Made by a program: the position numbers and the translations under genes. Of a stretch of DNA of 64,000 nt, positions 46,725 to 55,494 are shown piece after piece; position 1 is the stretch's first letter; each line of letters begins with the position of its first letter. The stretch is from contig CAVOWK010000012.1 in the NCBI GenBank assembly GCA_963700045.1, forward strand, positions 186,001 through 250,000. Reading direction: 5' to 3'. The notes under the pieces were generated by a model that did not search any database, had not been told where the DNA came from, and worked only from the letters and a program-made list of their open reading frames with translations. The stretch comes from RPQJ01 sp963700045 (GTDB taxonomy: Bacteria; Pseudomonadota; Gammaproteobacteria; Steroidobacterales; Steroidobacteraceae).

Positions 46725-48515
46725 ATGCACCGACCCCGCGTTCTGGTCCGCTGGCGCTTCGCACTGATGCTGCTGACGCTGTGCGTCGCGCTGCTGCCTG
46801 CGGCCTTCGCCGCCGGCGCCAGTGCGGACGCGCGCTTCGACGCCCTCAGCAAGCGCTTCGTCGAGGAGTTCGGCCGCTATTCGCCGGTGTCGGCGACGCA
46901 GCTCGGCGATCACCGTTTCGACGGCGAACTCGACGACCTGAGCGCGACCGGCCGTGCCCGCACGCTGGCGTGGACCAAGGGGATCCTCGGCGAATTGCAG
47001 GCGATCGATCGTTCCAGGCTCGCACGCGCGAACCAGGTCGACGCGGCGATGCTCGACAACCAGCTGCGCTACGCGATCTGGTCCGAGGAAAGATACCGCG
47101 ACTGGTCGTGGGACCCGCTCGTCTACACGCAGCTTGCCGGGCAGTCGCTGTACGGGTTGCTTGCGCGCGAGTTCGCGCCGCTGCCCGAGCGCCTGCGCTC
47201 GGTGACGAGCCGGCTCGAGCAGCTGCCCGGACTGCTCGAGCAGATGCGCGCCAACATCGTGCCTGCGCGCGTGCCGGCGATCCACGCCGAAACGGCGGTC
47301 AAGCAGAACCCGGGCGTGCTGAGCCTGGTGGACGAACTCGTGGTGCCGAACGTCGCGCAGCTGCCCGCTGCAGATCGCGCGCGCCTCGAGCAGGCGATCG
47401 CGAACGCCCGCGCCGCCGTAAAGACCCACCAGGAATGGCTCGAAAAGCAGTTGCTGCCGCAGGCGAAGGGCGATTTCCGCATCGGTCGCGAACTGTACGA
47501 CGAGAAGCTCAATTTCGCGCTGATGTCGCCACTCGACCGGGCCGAGATCCGGCGTCGCGCCGAAAGCGAGGCCATCGTCACGCGCGCGAATATGTACGAA
47601 GTGTCGCGCAAGGTGCTGGCTGGCCGCACCGACGCACCCCCGACACCGGCTGAGCCGACGGCCGCCGAGCAGCAGGCCGCCATCCGGGCCGCGCTCGACA
47701 TCGCGGGTGCCGAGCGGACGCCGCGCGATGGTGTCGTGGACTTCGCGCGCGAGAAACTGCGCGAGACGACCGAGTTCGTCCGCGCGAAAGACTTCGTGAC
47801 GGTGCCGGACGAGCCGCTCGAAATCATCCTGATGCCCGAGTTCCAGCGCGGCGTCGCAGTCGCGTACTGCGACTCGCCCGGTCCGCTCGACAAGGGCCAG
47901 CGCACGTTCTACGCGGTGTCGCCGATTCCCGCCGAATGGACCGAAGCACAGGTCGGCTCATTCCTGCGCGAGTACAACACGCGCTCGATCGCGAACCTGA
48001 CGATCCACGAGGCGATGCCGGGCCACTACCTGCAGATCGCTCACTCCAACCGCTACCCCTCCACCCTGCGCGCGATGCTCGGCTCGGGTCCCTTCGTCGA
48101 AGGCTGGGCGGTCTACACCGAGCGCGTGATGCAGGAGCAGGGTTTCGGCGGCGGCGACCCGCTCATGCAGCTGGTGCAGCTCAAGTGGTACCTGCGTGCG
48201 ATCACCAACGCGATCATGGACTCTGCGATCCACGTCGACGGCATGACACGCGACGAGGCGATGAAGCTCATGGTTGAGACCGGCTTCCAGGAAGAACGCG
48301 AGGCCGCGGGCAAGTGGGTCCGCGCCCAGTTGAGCTCGGCGCAGCTGTCGACGTATTTCGTTGGCTACCAGGAGCACTCGGACATGCGCGCCGAGGCGGA
48401 GCGTCGCCAGGGCGTGAAGTTCGACCTCAAGACGTACCACGACCAGGTGCTGTCGTATGGCTCGCCGCCGGTGCGACTGGTGCGCGCGCTGGTGTTCGAC
48501 GAGGCGATTCGCTGA
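46725..48515 (+). CDS. DUF885 family secreted peptidase-like protein
   Basis: 596 residues with a signal peptide (RFALMLLTLCVALLPAAFA). The mature protein is all-helical and carries the DUF885 zinc-type motif NLTIHEAMPGHYLQ with the later EGWAVYTERVM Glu, so it probably is a metallopeptidase-like enzyme in the periplasm. Such genes are common in Xanthomonadales and related bacteria. GGAGAAG precedes the ATG at 46725. It is divergent from the MFS gene and convergent with the 2-TM protein gene. Confidence 0.9.
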   Translation: MHRPRVLVRWRFALMLLTLCVALLPAAFAAGASADARFDALSKRFVEEFGRYSPVSATQLGDHRFDGELDDLSATGRARTLAWTKGILGELQAIDRSRLARANQVDAAMLDNQLRYAIWSEERYRDWSWDPLVYTQLAGQSLYGLLAREFAPLPERLRSVTSRLEQLPGLLEQMRANIVPARVPAIHAETAVKQNPGVLSLVDELVVPNVAQLPAADRARLEQAIANARAAVKTHQEWLEKQLLPQAKGDFRIGRELYDEKLNFALMSPLDRAEIRRRAESEAIVTRANMYEVSRKVLAGRTDAPPTPAEPTAAEQQAAIRAALDIAGAERTPRDGVVDFAREKLRETTEFVRAKDFVTVPDEPLEIILMPEFQRGVAVAYCDSPGPLDKGQRTFYAVSPIPAEWTEAQVGSFLREYNTRSIANLTIHEAMPGHYLQIAHSNRYPSTLRAMLGSGPFVEGWAVYTERVMQEQGFGGGDPLMQLVQLKWYLRAITNAIMDSAIHVDGMTRDEAMKLMVETGFQEEREAAGKWVRAQLSSAQLSTYFVGYQEHSDMRAEAERRQGVKFDLKTYHDQVLSYGSPPVRLVRALVFDEAIR

Positions 48516-48542
48516 AGCCCGTCTACCCGGGCGGGGACGGCC

Positions 48543-48938
48543 TCAAGCCTTCTCGTTCAGGTGAAAGCGATGCAGCACCCGGTGCAGGATCGGCGTGACG
48601 ACGAGTGCGGCCGTGACGATGAAGACCAGTCCGGCGTAGAGCGCGTAGATTCCGGCGAACAGTTTTCCTGCTGCAGTCAGCGGTGGGTTCACCGGACCCA
48701 TGCCGCCGAGCAGCATCGCGGAGTTCAGGAACCCGTCGATCCAGGGCAGGCCTTCGAAATGCCCGTAGCCGAGCATGCCGACCCCGAGCGACAACGCCAG
48801 CAACGCCACGGCCATTGCCACATGACTTGCGACGCGACGCAGGAAGGTCGCCCGCGGCAGTAGTGGCTGGTGCCTGGCTTCGTACACGATGCCCCGGACT
48901 AGACCACCGTCTGGCGGGAGCGTCAATCGACGCCGCAC
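48543..48938 (-). CDS. Two-helix membrane protein, ion-channel-like
   Basis: 131 residues with helices at about 36-58 (VASHVAMAVALLALSLGVGML) and 95-117 (LFAGIYALYAGLVFIVTAAL), separated by FLNSAMLLGGMGPVNPPL, which lies where a K+-channel pore loop would but without the TVGYG filter. It ends HRVLHRFHLNEKA. Role unknown. The marked GTG start at 48938 lacks a ribosome site; GTG 48887 with GGGG 5 bases before it is an alternative giving 114 residues. Confidence 0.7.
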   Translation of the reverse strand: MRRRLTLPPDGGLVRGIVYEARHQPLLPRATFLRRVASHVAMAVALLALSLGVGMLGYGHFEGLPWIDGFLNSAMLLGGMGPVNPPLTAAGKLFAGIYALYAGLVFIVTAALVVTPILHRVLHRFHLNEKA

Positions 48939-48984
48939 ACGTCAGGGCGATACGGCATCGACGCTGCACAGCGCGTGCGGCCGG

Positions 48985-50898
48985 CTATCCGGCGATGCTG
49001 CGCAGGCGCATCGTCCGGCTGGTGGCGGTACTGGCTTCCAGTCGCTGCAGCAGTTGCGTGGCCTCGGCGGCGTGCAATGGCTTGCTCAGCAGGAAGCCCT
49101 GCGCCTCGTTGCACTTCTGGTCCTGCAGTTGCAGCAGCTGGCCGAAATTCTCGACGCCCTCGGCCACGACATCGACACCGAGCGCGCGAGCCATCGCGAC
49201 GATGGCCGTGACGATGGTCGCGTGTCGCCCGAGTCCGTCGACGTTCTGCACGAACGAGCGGTCGATCTTGAGGCGGTTGACCGAAAACTCGCTCAGCCGC
49301 CCGAGGCTCGAGTACCCCATGCCGAAGTCGTCGATGGCGATCGAGATCCCGTGGTTCCGCAATTCGGACAGCAGTCGCCTGGTGTGCGCCTCGTCCTTCA
49401 TCATCAGGGATTCCGTGATCTCGAGCTCCAGGTGCCCGGGCGCCAGGCGACATTCGCGCTGCACGTCCGTCACCAGACTGCAGAAATTGCTGTCGGCAAA
49501 CTGGCGCGCGGAGACATTGACCGCGATGCGCCCCGGCGCGAGGCCCGTGTCCAGCCAGTCCCTGAATTGCCGGCAAGCCGTACGCAAGACCCATTCACCG
49601 ATGGGCTGGATCAGCCCGGTCTCCTCGGCGAGCGGAATGAACTCGTCCGGCGAGATGGCCCCGAGTTCGGCATTGGTCCAGCGCAACAGGGCCTCCATGC
49701 CGGAGATGAGTCCCGTGCCGAGGTCGAACTGGGGCTGATAGTGCAGCGAGAACTCGTTCCTGGCGAGCGCGCGCTCGAGCTGGCGCTCCAGGCTGAAGCG
49801 CGTCTGCGCACCGTCGCTCATCGCGCGACCGAAGAACGCGAACTGGCCGTGTCCGCGGCGCTTCGCCTCGTACATCGCGATGCCAGAGTGCCGGAGCAAG
49901 TCCTCCTCGTCGGCGCTGTCGTTCGGGAAGATCGCGATGCCGACGCTCGCGGTGAGCGTTACCGGGGATTGCGACGCCCGTGCGGGCGCCGTGAACGGGC
50001 GAGTCAGGTCGCTCGCGACCGCCCTCGCGTCGTCCGGGCTGACGACGTCGCGCAGCAGGAGCATGAACTGGTCACCACCGAGTCGCGCGATGTCATCGCT
50101 GCCGACGTCCGGCCGGGGTCCGCTGGCCGCGCCCGCGTCGCGCCGCAGGATTTCCTGCAGCCGCTGCGCCACGCTGCGCATCATCTCGTCGCCCGCGATG
50201 TGCCCCAGCACGTCGTTGATGCGCCGGAAGTTGTCGAGGTCGACATACAGCACGGACAGCATGCGGTCGTCCTGGCGCGCAGCACGGACTGCATCCTTCA
50301 GGTGCGCGAGGAAGCGCGCGCGATTGGCCAGCCTGGTGAGGGGATCGAAGTCCTCGACCTGCGTGAGCCGAAGTTCCTCGTTCGCCCGCTTCTCGCCGAG
50401 CGCCCGCGCCATCTGGCGGACTTCGTGCGGATGAAAGGGCTTCTGCAGGTAGAACAGCTTGTCCTCGGGTGGAACCCGGCGGCTGATTTCCAGGGGATCG
50501 ACGTCCGAATAGGCAGTGCAGATGACGATCTCGACCTGCGGGTCGATCTCGCGGATTCTTCCCGCCGCCCAGGCTCCGTCTGGACCGGGTGGCATGCGCA
50601 TGTCGAGAAAGACGACGGCAAACGGGCGACCCGCGCCACAGGCTTCGCGCACGGCAGCGACGGCGGCCTCCGCGCCGTTGCAGAACGCCGGTTCGAACTG
50701 ATTCCTCTGCGGCAAGGAACCGGCGGCAGCCGCTGCACCGGCGCCGGCGACGAAGAGTCTCGCCCGCAGTTCATCCATTGCCTCCCGGTCGGCACTGCTG
50801 CCGGCGGCTTTGCCGAGCACCTGGCGATAGGCGTCCAGCACGGCCTGCTCGTCGTCGACGACCAGCACGCGGATCGGTTGACGGTTGTTGGAAGCCAT
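48985..50898 (-). CDS. Response regulator with GGDEF and EAL domains
   Basis: 637 residues: receiver domain (about 9-165, phosphoacceptor Asp in VVFLDMRMPPG, Lys in LQKPF) with an insertion of about 35 residues, then a GGDEF domain whose signature is GGDQF, so cyclase activity is doubtful, then an EAL domain with EALLRW, NVSARQF, ELEITES, IDDFGMGYSSL, LKIDRSF and AEGVEN all present, so c-di-GMP phosphodiesterase activity is likely. It starts 8 bases after the histidine kinase stop; the pair forms a two-component system controlling c-di-GMP. Confidence 0.93.
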   Translation of the reverse strand: MASNNRQPIRVLVVDDEQAVLDAYRQVLGKAAGSSADREAMDELRARLFVAGAGAAAAAGSLPQRNQFEPAFCNGAEAAVAAVREACGAGRPFAVVFLDMRMPPGPDGAWAAGRIREIDPQVEIVICTAYSDVDPLEISRRVPPEDKLFYLQKPFHPHEVRQMARALGEKRANEELRLTQVEDFDPLTRLANRARFLAHLKDAVRAARQDDRMLSVLYVDLDNFRRINDVLGHIAGDEMMRSVAQRLQEILRRDAGAASGPRPDVGSDDIARLGGDQFMLLLRDVVSPDDARAVASDLTRPFTAPARASQSPVTLTASVGIAIFPNDSADEEDLLRHSGIAMYEAKRRGHGQFAFFGRAMSDGAQTRFSLERQLERALARNEFSLHYQPQFDLGTGLISGMEALLRWTNAELGAISPDEFIPLAEETGLIQPIGEWVLRTACRQFRDWLDTGLAPGRIAVNVSARQFADSNFCSLVTDVQRECRLAPGHLELEITESLMMKDEAHTRRLLSELRNHGISIAIDDFGMGYSSLGRLSEFSVNRLKIDRSFVQNVDGLGRHATIVTAIVAMARALGVDVVAEGVENFGQLLQLQDQKCNEAQGFLLSKPLHAAEATQLLQRLEASTATSRTMRLRSIAG

Positions 50899-50906
50899 CA
50901 GCGGCC

Positions 50907-52790
50907 TCAGGCGGCCCGGGCAGTCGGCACGGCGTGTGCCTGGCGCAGCGGCACAAGAACCTGCAGCGTGGCACCCGTCGGCCCCGCGTCTTCGGCGCGA
51001 ATGCTGCCGCCGAGAGCGTTGAGCGCATTGGCGCACCAGTGCAGGCCGATGCCGAAGTTTGTTGCCCGGGACTTCGTGGAAAAGCCCTTCTCGAAAATGC
51101 GCGGAAGATGCTCGGGAGAGATGCCGACGCCGTCGTCCGTGAATCGAAGCAACAGTTGCTGGCCTTCGGCCCCTGCCACGAGCGAGCACCCTATGCGCAG
51201 CGTGCCGTGCTCACGCCCGGCCTGCCGCACCGCTTCGGCGGCATTCTGGATCAGGTTCTGGAAGACCTGCTGCAATGTGATGCGGGGCAGGCGCAGCGCA
51301 TCGGTCTGCGCCACCGCAGGATCGAGCTCAACGGTAAGGCACGCGCGCAGCGCAGGCGGCACCATCTCCACGCTGCGCTCGACCAGTTCCGTCAGTCGCA
51401 CGGACTCGACCACGGGACCTGATTCCGCCGGGCGAACTTCCTGGGCCAGCGTCCGCTGGATGACTTCGGCCTGGCGCGCGAGGCAATCGACGTCCTCGCC
51501 GGAGCTGGCGATCGCTCGTGTCAACTCGCGAACCGCCAGCCGCAGGAACTGTTCCAGGTCGGTCTTGCGGCCGGGGTCGCTGACGCCGGCCTCGAGTTCG
51601 GCCAGGACCATCTCGATCTCGCCCGCAGGCACATGTTGCAGGCGCTCCTGCAGGCAGACGAGCGTCACGCCCAGCGGCGTCATCGCATTGCCGATGTTGT
51701 GCAGGACGCCGCTTGCGACCTGCGCTGCCCCGGCTTCGAACGACTGGTCGGCAATGCGCCGGCGCGCGTCGGCCAGCTTGTCCACCATCCTGTCGAACTC
51801 GCGCGCCAGGACGCCGAGTTCATCGGGACGACTGACCGCCATGCGCAGGGTCAGGTCGTCGCCCTCGCCGATGGCAACGGCGTATTGCGTCATCCGGCTG
51901 ACCGGCGTCAGGACCAGGCGGCGCAGCGCCACGATCATGACCAGCAGCACGATGGCGCCGGCTGCAAACAGCGACCCGAGCGCGTAGCCGATGGCGTCGC
52001 GACCCTGCGCACTCACCGAACGCGGCACGTCGACCCGCAACGTGACAGCCGGTTGGCCGAAAATGTCGGCGAGATTTCGATAGACCTCGTTCGTCGCCTC
52101 GCGCCGCACGATGCGGGGCGAGTTCGCGGCTGCCGTCGCATCCGTGCGCGAGGCAGACGTGTCCAGCGTGCTGACCTGCAGCCTGACCTGCGCCTGCTCG
52201 GCGAGCCGTGCAGCGACTGCTGGCGTGATCAGGCGCGCCAGCATCACGGAACCCCGATGCGGGCCATTGCCGGCGCCATCCAGGATGGGTGCCGCAACCA
52301 GCATGGCCGGGCCGTGTTCGGTCACGACGATGCCCTGCGCCGGCTGGCCGTGCTTGATCGCATCACGAAACGGGTGCCCGGTTGCCAGGCTGTCGGCATC
52401 CAGCATCCTGAACTCCAGATTCTCGTGCGTGACCGGATCGAATCCCTTGCGCCAGACGAAGCGGGCATCGGCGTCGAGATACGCCACCAGCTCGAGCCCG
52501 GCGCTCTCGATCGTCGACTTGTTCATGTTGTTGTCGATGAAATCGGGCGCATCGCCCGCCATGAAGTCGTAGGTCTCGAGCCAGTTGCCCCAGTCCGCGC
52601 AGAATGTCTGCAGCTGCGTCAGTTCGCTGTCGATGGCCCGCGTGACGCGCTCCATGTCGGTGCGGGCCAGGTCCGCTTCGAGCGCCTCGAAGCTGGGCAG
52701 AATGACTGCGCGCTGAACGGTGTAGTCCGCGACGCCGTAAGCCGCGAACAACCCGCAGAGCAGCAGGACGACTTTTGAGCTGAGATTCAC
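50907..52790 (-). CDS. Sensor histidine kinase with CHASE4-like domain
   Basis: 627 residues: membrane helix (about 5-27), periplasmic CHASE4-like sensor (DWGNWLETYDFMAG, YLDADARFVWRKGF), second helix (about 275-300), HAMP (about 300-355), phospho-acceptor helix with HNIGNAMTPL instead of the usual HExxxP, and an HATPase domain (QNLIQNAAEAV, DDGVGIS, GFSTKSRATNFGIGL). Partner of the RR-GGDEF-EAL protein downstream. The GTG at 52790 gives a proper first helix, but no clear ribosome site is seen, so the start is tentative. Confidence 0.9.
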   Translation of the reverse strand: MNLSSKVVLLLCGLFAAYGVADYTVQRAVILPSFEALEADLARTDMERVTRAIDSELTQLQTFCADWGNWLETYDFMAGDAPDFIDNNMNKSTIESAGLELVAYLDADARFVWRKGFDPVTHENLEFRMLDADSLATGHPFRDAIKHGQPAQGIVVTEHGPAMLVAAPILDGAGNGPHRGSVMLARLITPAVAARLAEQAQVRLQVSTLDTSASRTDATAAANSPRIVRREATNEVYRNLADIFGQPAVTLRVDVPRSVSAQGRDAIGYALGSLFAAGAIVLLVMIVALRRLVLTPVSRMTQYAVAIGEGDDLTLRMAVSRPDELGVLAREFDRMVDKLADARRRIADQSFEAGAAQVASGVLHNIGNAMTPLGVTLVCLQERLQHVPAGEIEMVLAELEAGVSDPGRKTDLEQFLRLAVRELTRAIASSGEDVDCLARQAEVIQRTLAQEVRPAESGPVVESVRLTELVERSVEMVPPALRACLTVELDPAVAQTDALRLPRITLQQVFQNLIQNAAEAVRQAGREHGTLRIGCSLVAGAEGQQLLLRFTDDGVGISPEHLPRIFEKGFSTKSRATNFGIGLHWCANALNALGGSIRAEDAGPTGATLQVLVPLRQAHAVPTARAA

Positions 52791-52890
52791 GCAGCGTGTG
52801 ACTTCGACATGCGACGACAGCGTCACAGGCGATGGTAGGAGCTGCCGTTGCCGGCTGAGACGACGTGGCTCACCGTTCCGGGTGGTCACC

Positions 52891-52947
52891 GCGGACCACG
52901 GGCCGGAAAAACGTGAACCGTTACCCGTTTTCGGGCCGTGGTCCCGC
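52891..52947. repeat. Long imperfect inverted repeat between two genes
   Basis: Arms 52891-52913 and 52927-52947 pair over about 20 positions with few mismatches (GCGG.CCACGG.CCG...AAAAC), around a 13-base loop. It lies between the DUF2238 gene and the histidine kinase gene, both on the minus strand, so it could end the first transcript or act on the leader of the second. No terminal T-run. Confidence 0.5.
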
Positions 52948-53024
52948 AACACCCACGGATTCGCCGGTTGCGAGCGGACAGGAGGCGGAATCGCCCGGGG
53001 CTGCACCCGGCCGGCGCCAAAGCT

Positions 53025-53675
53025 TCAGCCTTGGAGCTTGTCCCGCAGATTTGTCGGGTCCAGCACAAGCAGTTGCCGGTCGTGGACTTTGGACAGCAAC
53101 ACCTGCGCGACGATGGCGCCGCAGCCAGCCAGGAACATGTCCCACTGCGTATCCCAGACGTCGCCCTGCGTGCCGAGGAACGCGCCTGCCGCATCGCCGC
53201 CGGCGATTGCAGCCCACCACTCGGTGAACTCGTAAGTGGCGCTGACACCGAGAATGCTGAGCGTGACCAGCGCAAACAGCCACTTGCCCGGTCGCAGCGG
53301 CGACGTGCGCAGCAGCAACTCGCGCGCGATGATCGCGGGCCCGAAGCCCTGCATCAGGTGACCGATGCGATCGTAGTGATTGCGCGTGAAGCCGAACACG
53401 TCCCGCAACCAGTCGCCGAACGGCGTCAGGGCGTACGTGTAGTGCCCGCCGTACATCAGGATCAGCGCATGCACGGCGATCAGCACGTAGGCGAGCGGCG
53501 TCAGCGGAAAGCTGCGTGCCGTCCACACCAGCAGCGGCAATGCGACCAGCACCGGGACGACCTCGAGCAACCACGTCAGCCGGTCGTACGGTCCGATACC
53601 GGACCACACGAGTCCGAGCAACACGACGACGGCGAGGAACAGGGGCAGTCGCAGGTTGGCCTTCGTGTCGTTCAT
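53025..53675 (-). CDS. DUF2238 (YjdF-like) membrane protein
   Basis: 216 residues with about six helices and the family pattern MYGGHYTYALTPFGDWL, NHYDRIGHLMQGFGPA, YEFTEWWAA and DVWDTQWDMFLAGCGA. Function unknown. GTCGTTC-type spacing before the ATG shows no strong ribosome site. It starts 18 bases after the stop of the frameshifted alpha/beta hydrolase on the same strand, so probably shares its transcript. Confidence 0.9.
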   Translation of the reverse strand: MNDTKANLRLPLFLAVVVLLGLVWSGIGPYDRLTWLLEVVPVLVALPLLVWTARSFPLTPLAYVLIAVHALILMYGGHYTYALTPFGDWLRDVFGFTRNHYDRIGHLMQGFGPAIIARELLLRTSPLRPGKWLFALVTLSILGVSATYEFTEWWAAIAGGDAAGAFLGTQGDVWDTQWDMFLAGCGAIVAQVLLSKVHDRQLLVLDPTNLRDKLQG

Positions 53676-53693
53676 GGCGCCGATTATAGGACC

Positions 53694-54585
53694 CTAGCGG
53701 TCGAGGAATTCCTGGACGAGCCGCGCGACCGCCGCGGGCTGGTCGTGATGCACCATGTGGCCCGCGGCCGCGACGATCCGCGGCTCCAGTTGCGGCACGA
53801 GGCGACGCACGTTCTCCGGAGCGCCAGCGCCCTGCAACCGCTCGAGGAAATCCGACTCCTCGCCCGCGACGTACAACAGAGGAGCGCGCACTTCGGCCCA
53901 GCAGGCTTCGACCTCCGCGCGCCGGTACAGGATGGGATTGACGCGCTTGTGCGCCGGGTCGAAGCAGGGACGGACGCGGCCGTCAGGCAGCGTTTCGCTC
54001 CACGCACGCGCGACGAAATCGGCACGCTCGGCCGACAGGCGCGGATTGCGTTTGCGCAGCACGCCGGCAAACACGTCGAGGCTCGGGAACACCGCGGCCG
54101 GCTCCGGATCACGCCATTGGTCGAGCCAGTCGCGATAGCGGCCGGGTGCGAGTTCCGGCGGCGCGCCCGGCAGGCCGAAACCTTCGAGCGTCACCAGCCG
54201 ATGCACGCGCCCGGGCCTGAGTCCCGCATAAATCATCGCGACGTTGCCACCCATGCTGTGGCCAACGAGATCGACCGGCGTGCCGGGCGCGAGCCACTCG
54301 AGCATTGCGTCGAGATCCGCGAAGTAATCGGGGAACCAGTACCCCTGGGGGTTCCAGCCGGAGCGGCCAAAGCCGCGCCAGTCGGGTGCGATCAGACTGC
54401 GTGACGGCGCGATCGCGTCGGCGACGAACTGGAACGTCACGCCGCAATCCATGAAACCGTGCAGCAGCACGATCGGCGGTGCGTCCGACCTGGGTTCCCG
54501 CCCAACGGGTGAAGTGATGCCGCAGGCCGCGGATGTCGCGCTGCAGAGATTCGGCCGGGCGGCGAGGCAGGTAGTGAGCGCTCAT
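53694..54585 (-). pseudogene. Alpha/beta hydrolase, frameshifted near the N-terminus
   Basis: Catalytic part in frame from 54470: VLLHGFMDCGVTF, IAPDWRGFGRSGW, nucleophile elbow LVGHSMGGN, and the final His region VAAAGHMVHHDQP. The N-terminus (MSAHYLPRRPAESLQRD ... HHFTRWAGTQ, from the ATG at 54585) is in the frame one base off; the shift lies near 54489-54505. With one base removed the protein is about 296 residues and looks complete. Could be a recent mutation or a sequence error. Substrate unknown. Confidence 0.75.
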
Positions 54586-54741
54586 GGGCGCTGATACTGC
54601 ATCAACCCGGCGACGGCGGTCCGACCTTCGGCAGGTTGTGCGATGGCCTGGTAACCGCTGGCATTGAGCACTCCGCCGTATTGCCGCCAGAATGGACGCT
54701 GCAGCCCGGTTCGCCAGGCCCTCGAAGCAAAGCGCCCGCAC

Positions 54742-55488
54742 ATGTCGAAACTGCTCGTCTTCCAGCACGTCGCCTCCGAACCGCTCGGCCACCTCGATCC
54801 GTTGCTGCGTGCGTCGGGATGCCGCATCCGCTACGTGAATTTCGGCCGCGAACCGCAAGCCCAGCCGGACATTCGCCGGTATGACGGCCTCGTCGTGCTC
54901 GGCGGCCCGATGAACGTCGACCAGGTGGAGCGGTTCCCGCACCTCAGGACCGAGATCGAACTCATCCGCGAGGCGGTGAAGGCGCAGAAGCCCGTGCTCG
55001 GCATCTGCCTCGGTGGCCAGTTGCTGGCGGCGGCAATGGGAGGGCGGGTGCAGCCGAATGCCGTTCCCGAAATTGGCTGGTACCGCCTGCATACGCGTCC
55101 GCAGGCCCATGGCGACCGGCTGTTCCGCCATTTCGAGCGGACGCCGCGCTACGTCTTCCAGTGGCACGCATACGCGTTCGAGCCGCCGCCGCAGGCCGTG
55201 CCGCTGGCGTGGACCCGCAGCTGCCGGCAACAGGCCTATCGACTGGGCGATCACGCGTGGGGGCTGCAGTTTCACCTCGAAGCCGATGCCGCCCTGATCA
55301 ACCGCTGGCTGCACCTGCCGAGCGGGCGCAGCGAGATCGAGCGCCACTGGAGCCCTGCGCGGATCGCGCGGATTCAGGCAGCCACGCAACGCCACCTGCC
55401 CGTCGCCACACCGCTGAGCGAACGGGTGTTCGGCGAGTTCATCCAGTTGTTCTCACCGCGACGCTACGCACACCTGCCCTCGCGCTGA
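54742..55488 (+). CDS. Class I glutamine amidotransferase-like protein
   Basis: 248 residues with catalytic Cys in LGICLGGQLLA and the His/Glu pair in LQFHLEAD, so a GATase1 domain similar to GuaA's amidase or the gamma-glutamyl hydrolase-like group (SWxxGHPQ-type partner absent). LVVLGGPMNVDQ and IGWYRLHTRP are typical of stand-alone members. The acceptor substrate is unknown. The ATG at 54742 fits the family start (MSKLLVFQHV). Convergent with ilvA, 6 bases apart. Confidence 0.88.
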   Translation: MSKLLVFQHVASEPLGHLDPLLRASGCRIRYVNFGREPQAQPDIRRYDGLVVLGGPMNVDQVERFPHLRTEIELIREAVKAQKPVLGICLGGQLLAAAMGGRVQPNAVPEIGWYRLHTRPQAHGDRLFRHFERTPRYVFQWHAYAFEPPPQAVPLAWTRSCRQQAYRLGDHAWGLQFHLEADAALINRWLHLPSGRSEIERHWSPARIARIQAATQRHLPVATPLSERVFGEFIQLFSPRRYAHLPSR

Positions 55489-55494
55489 CGGACG

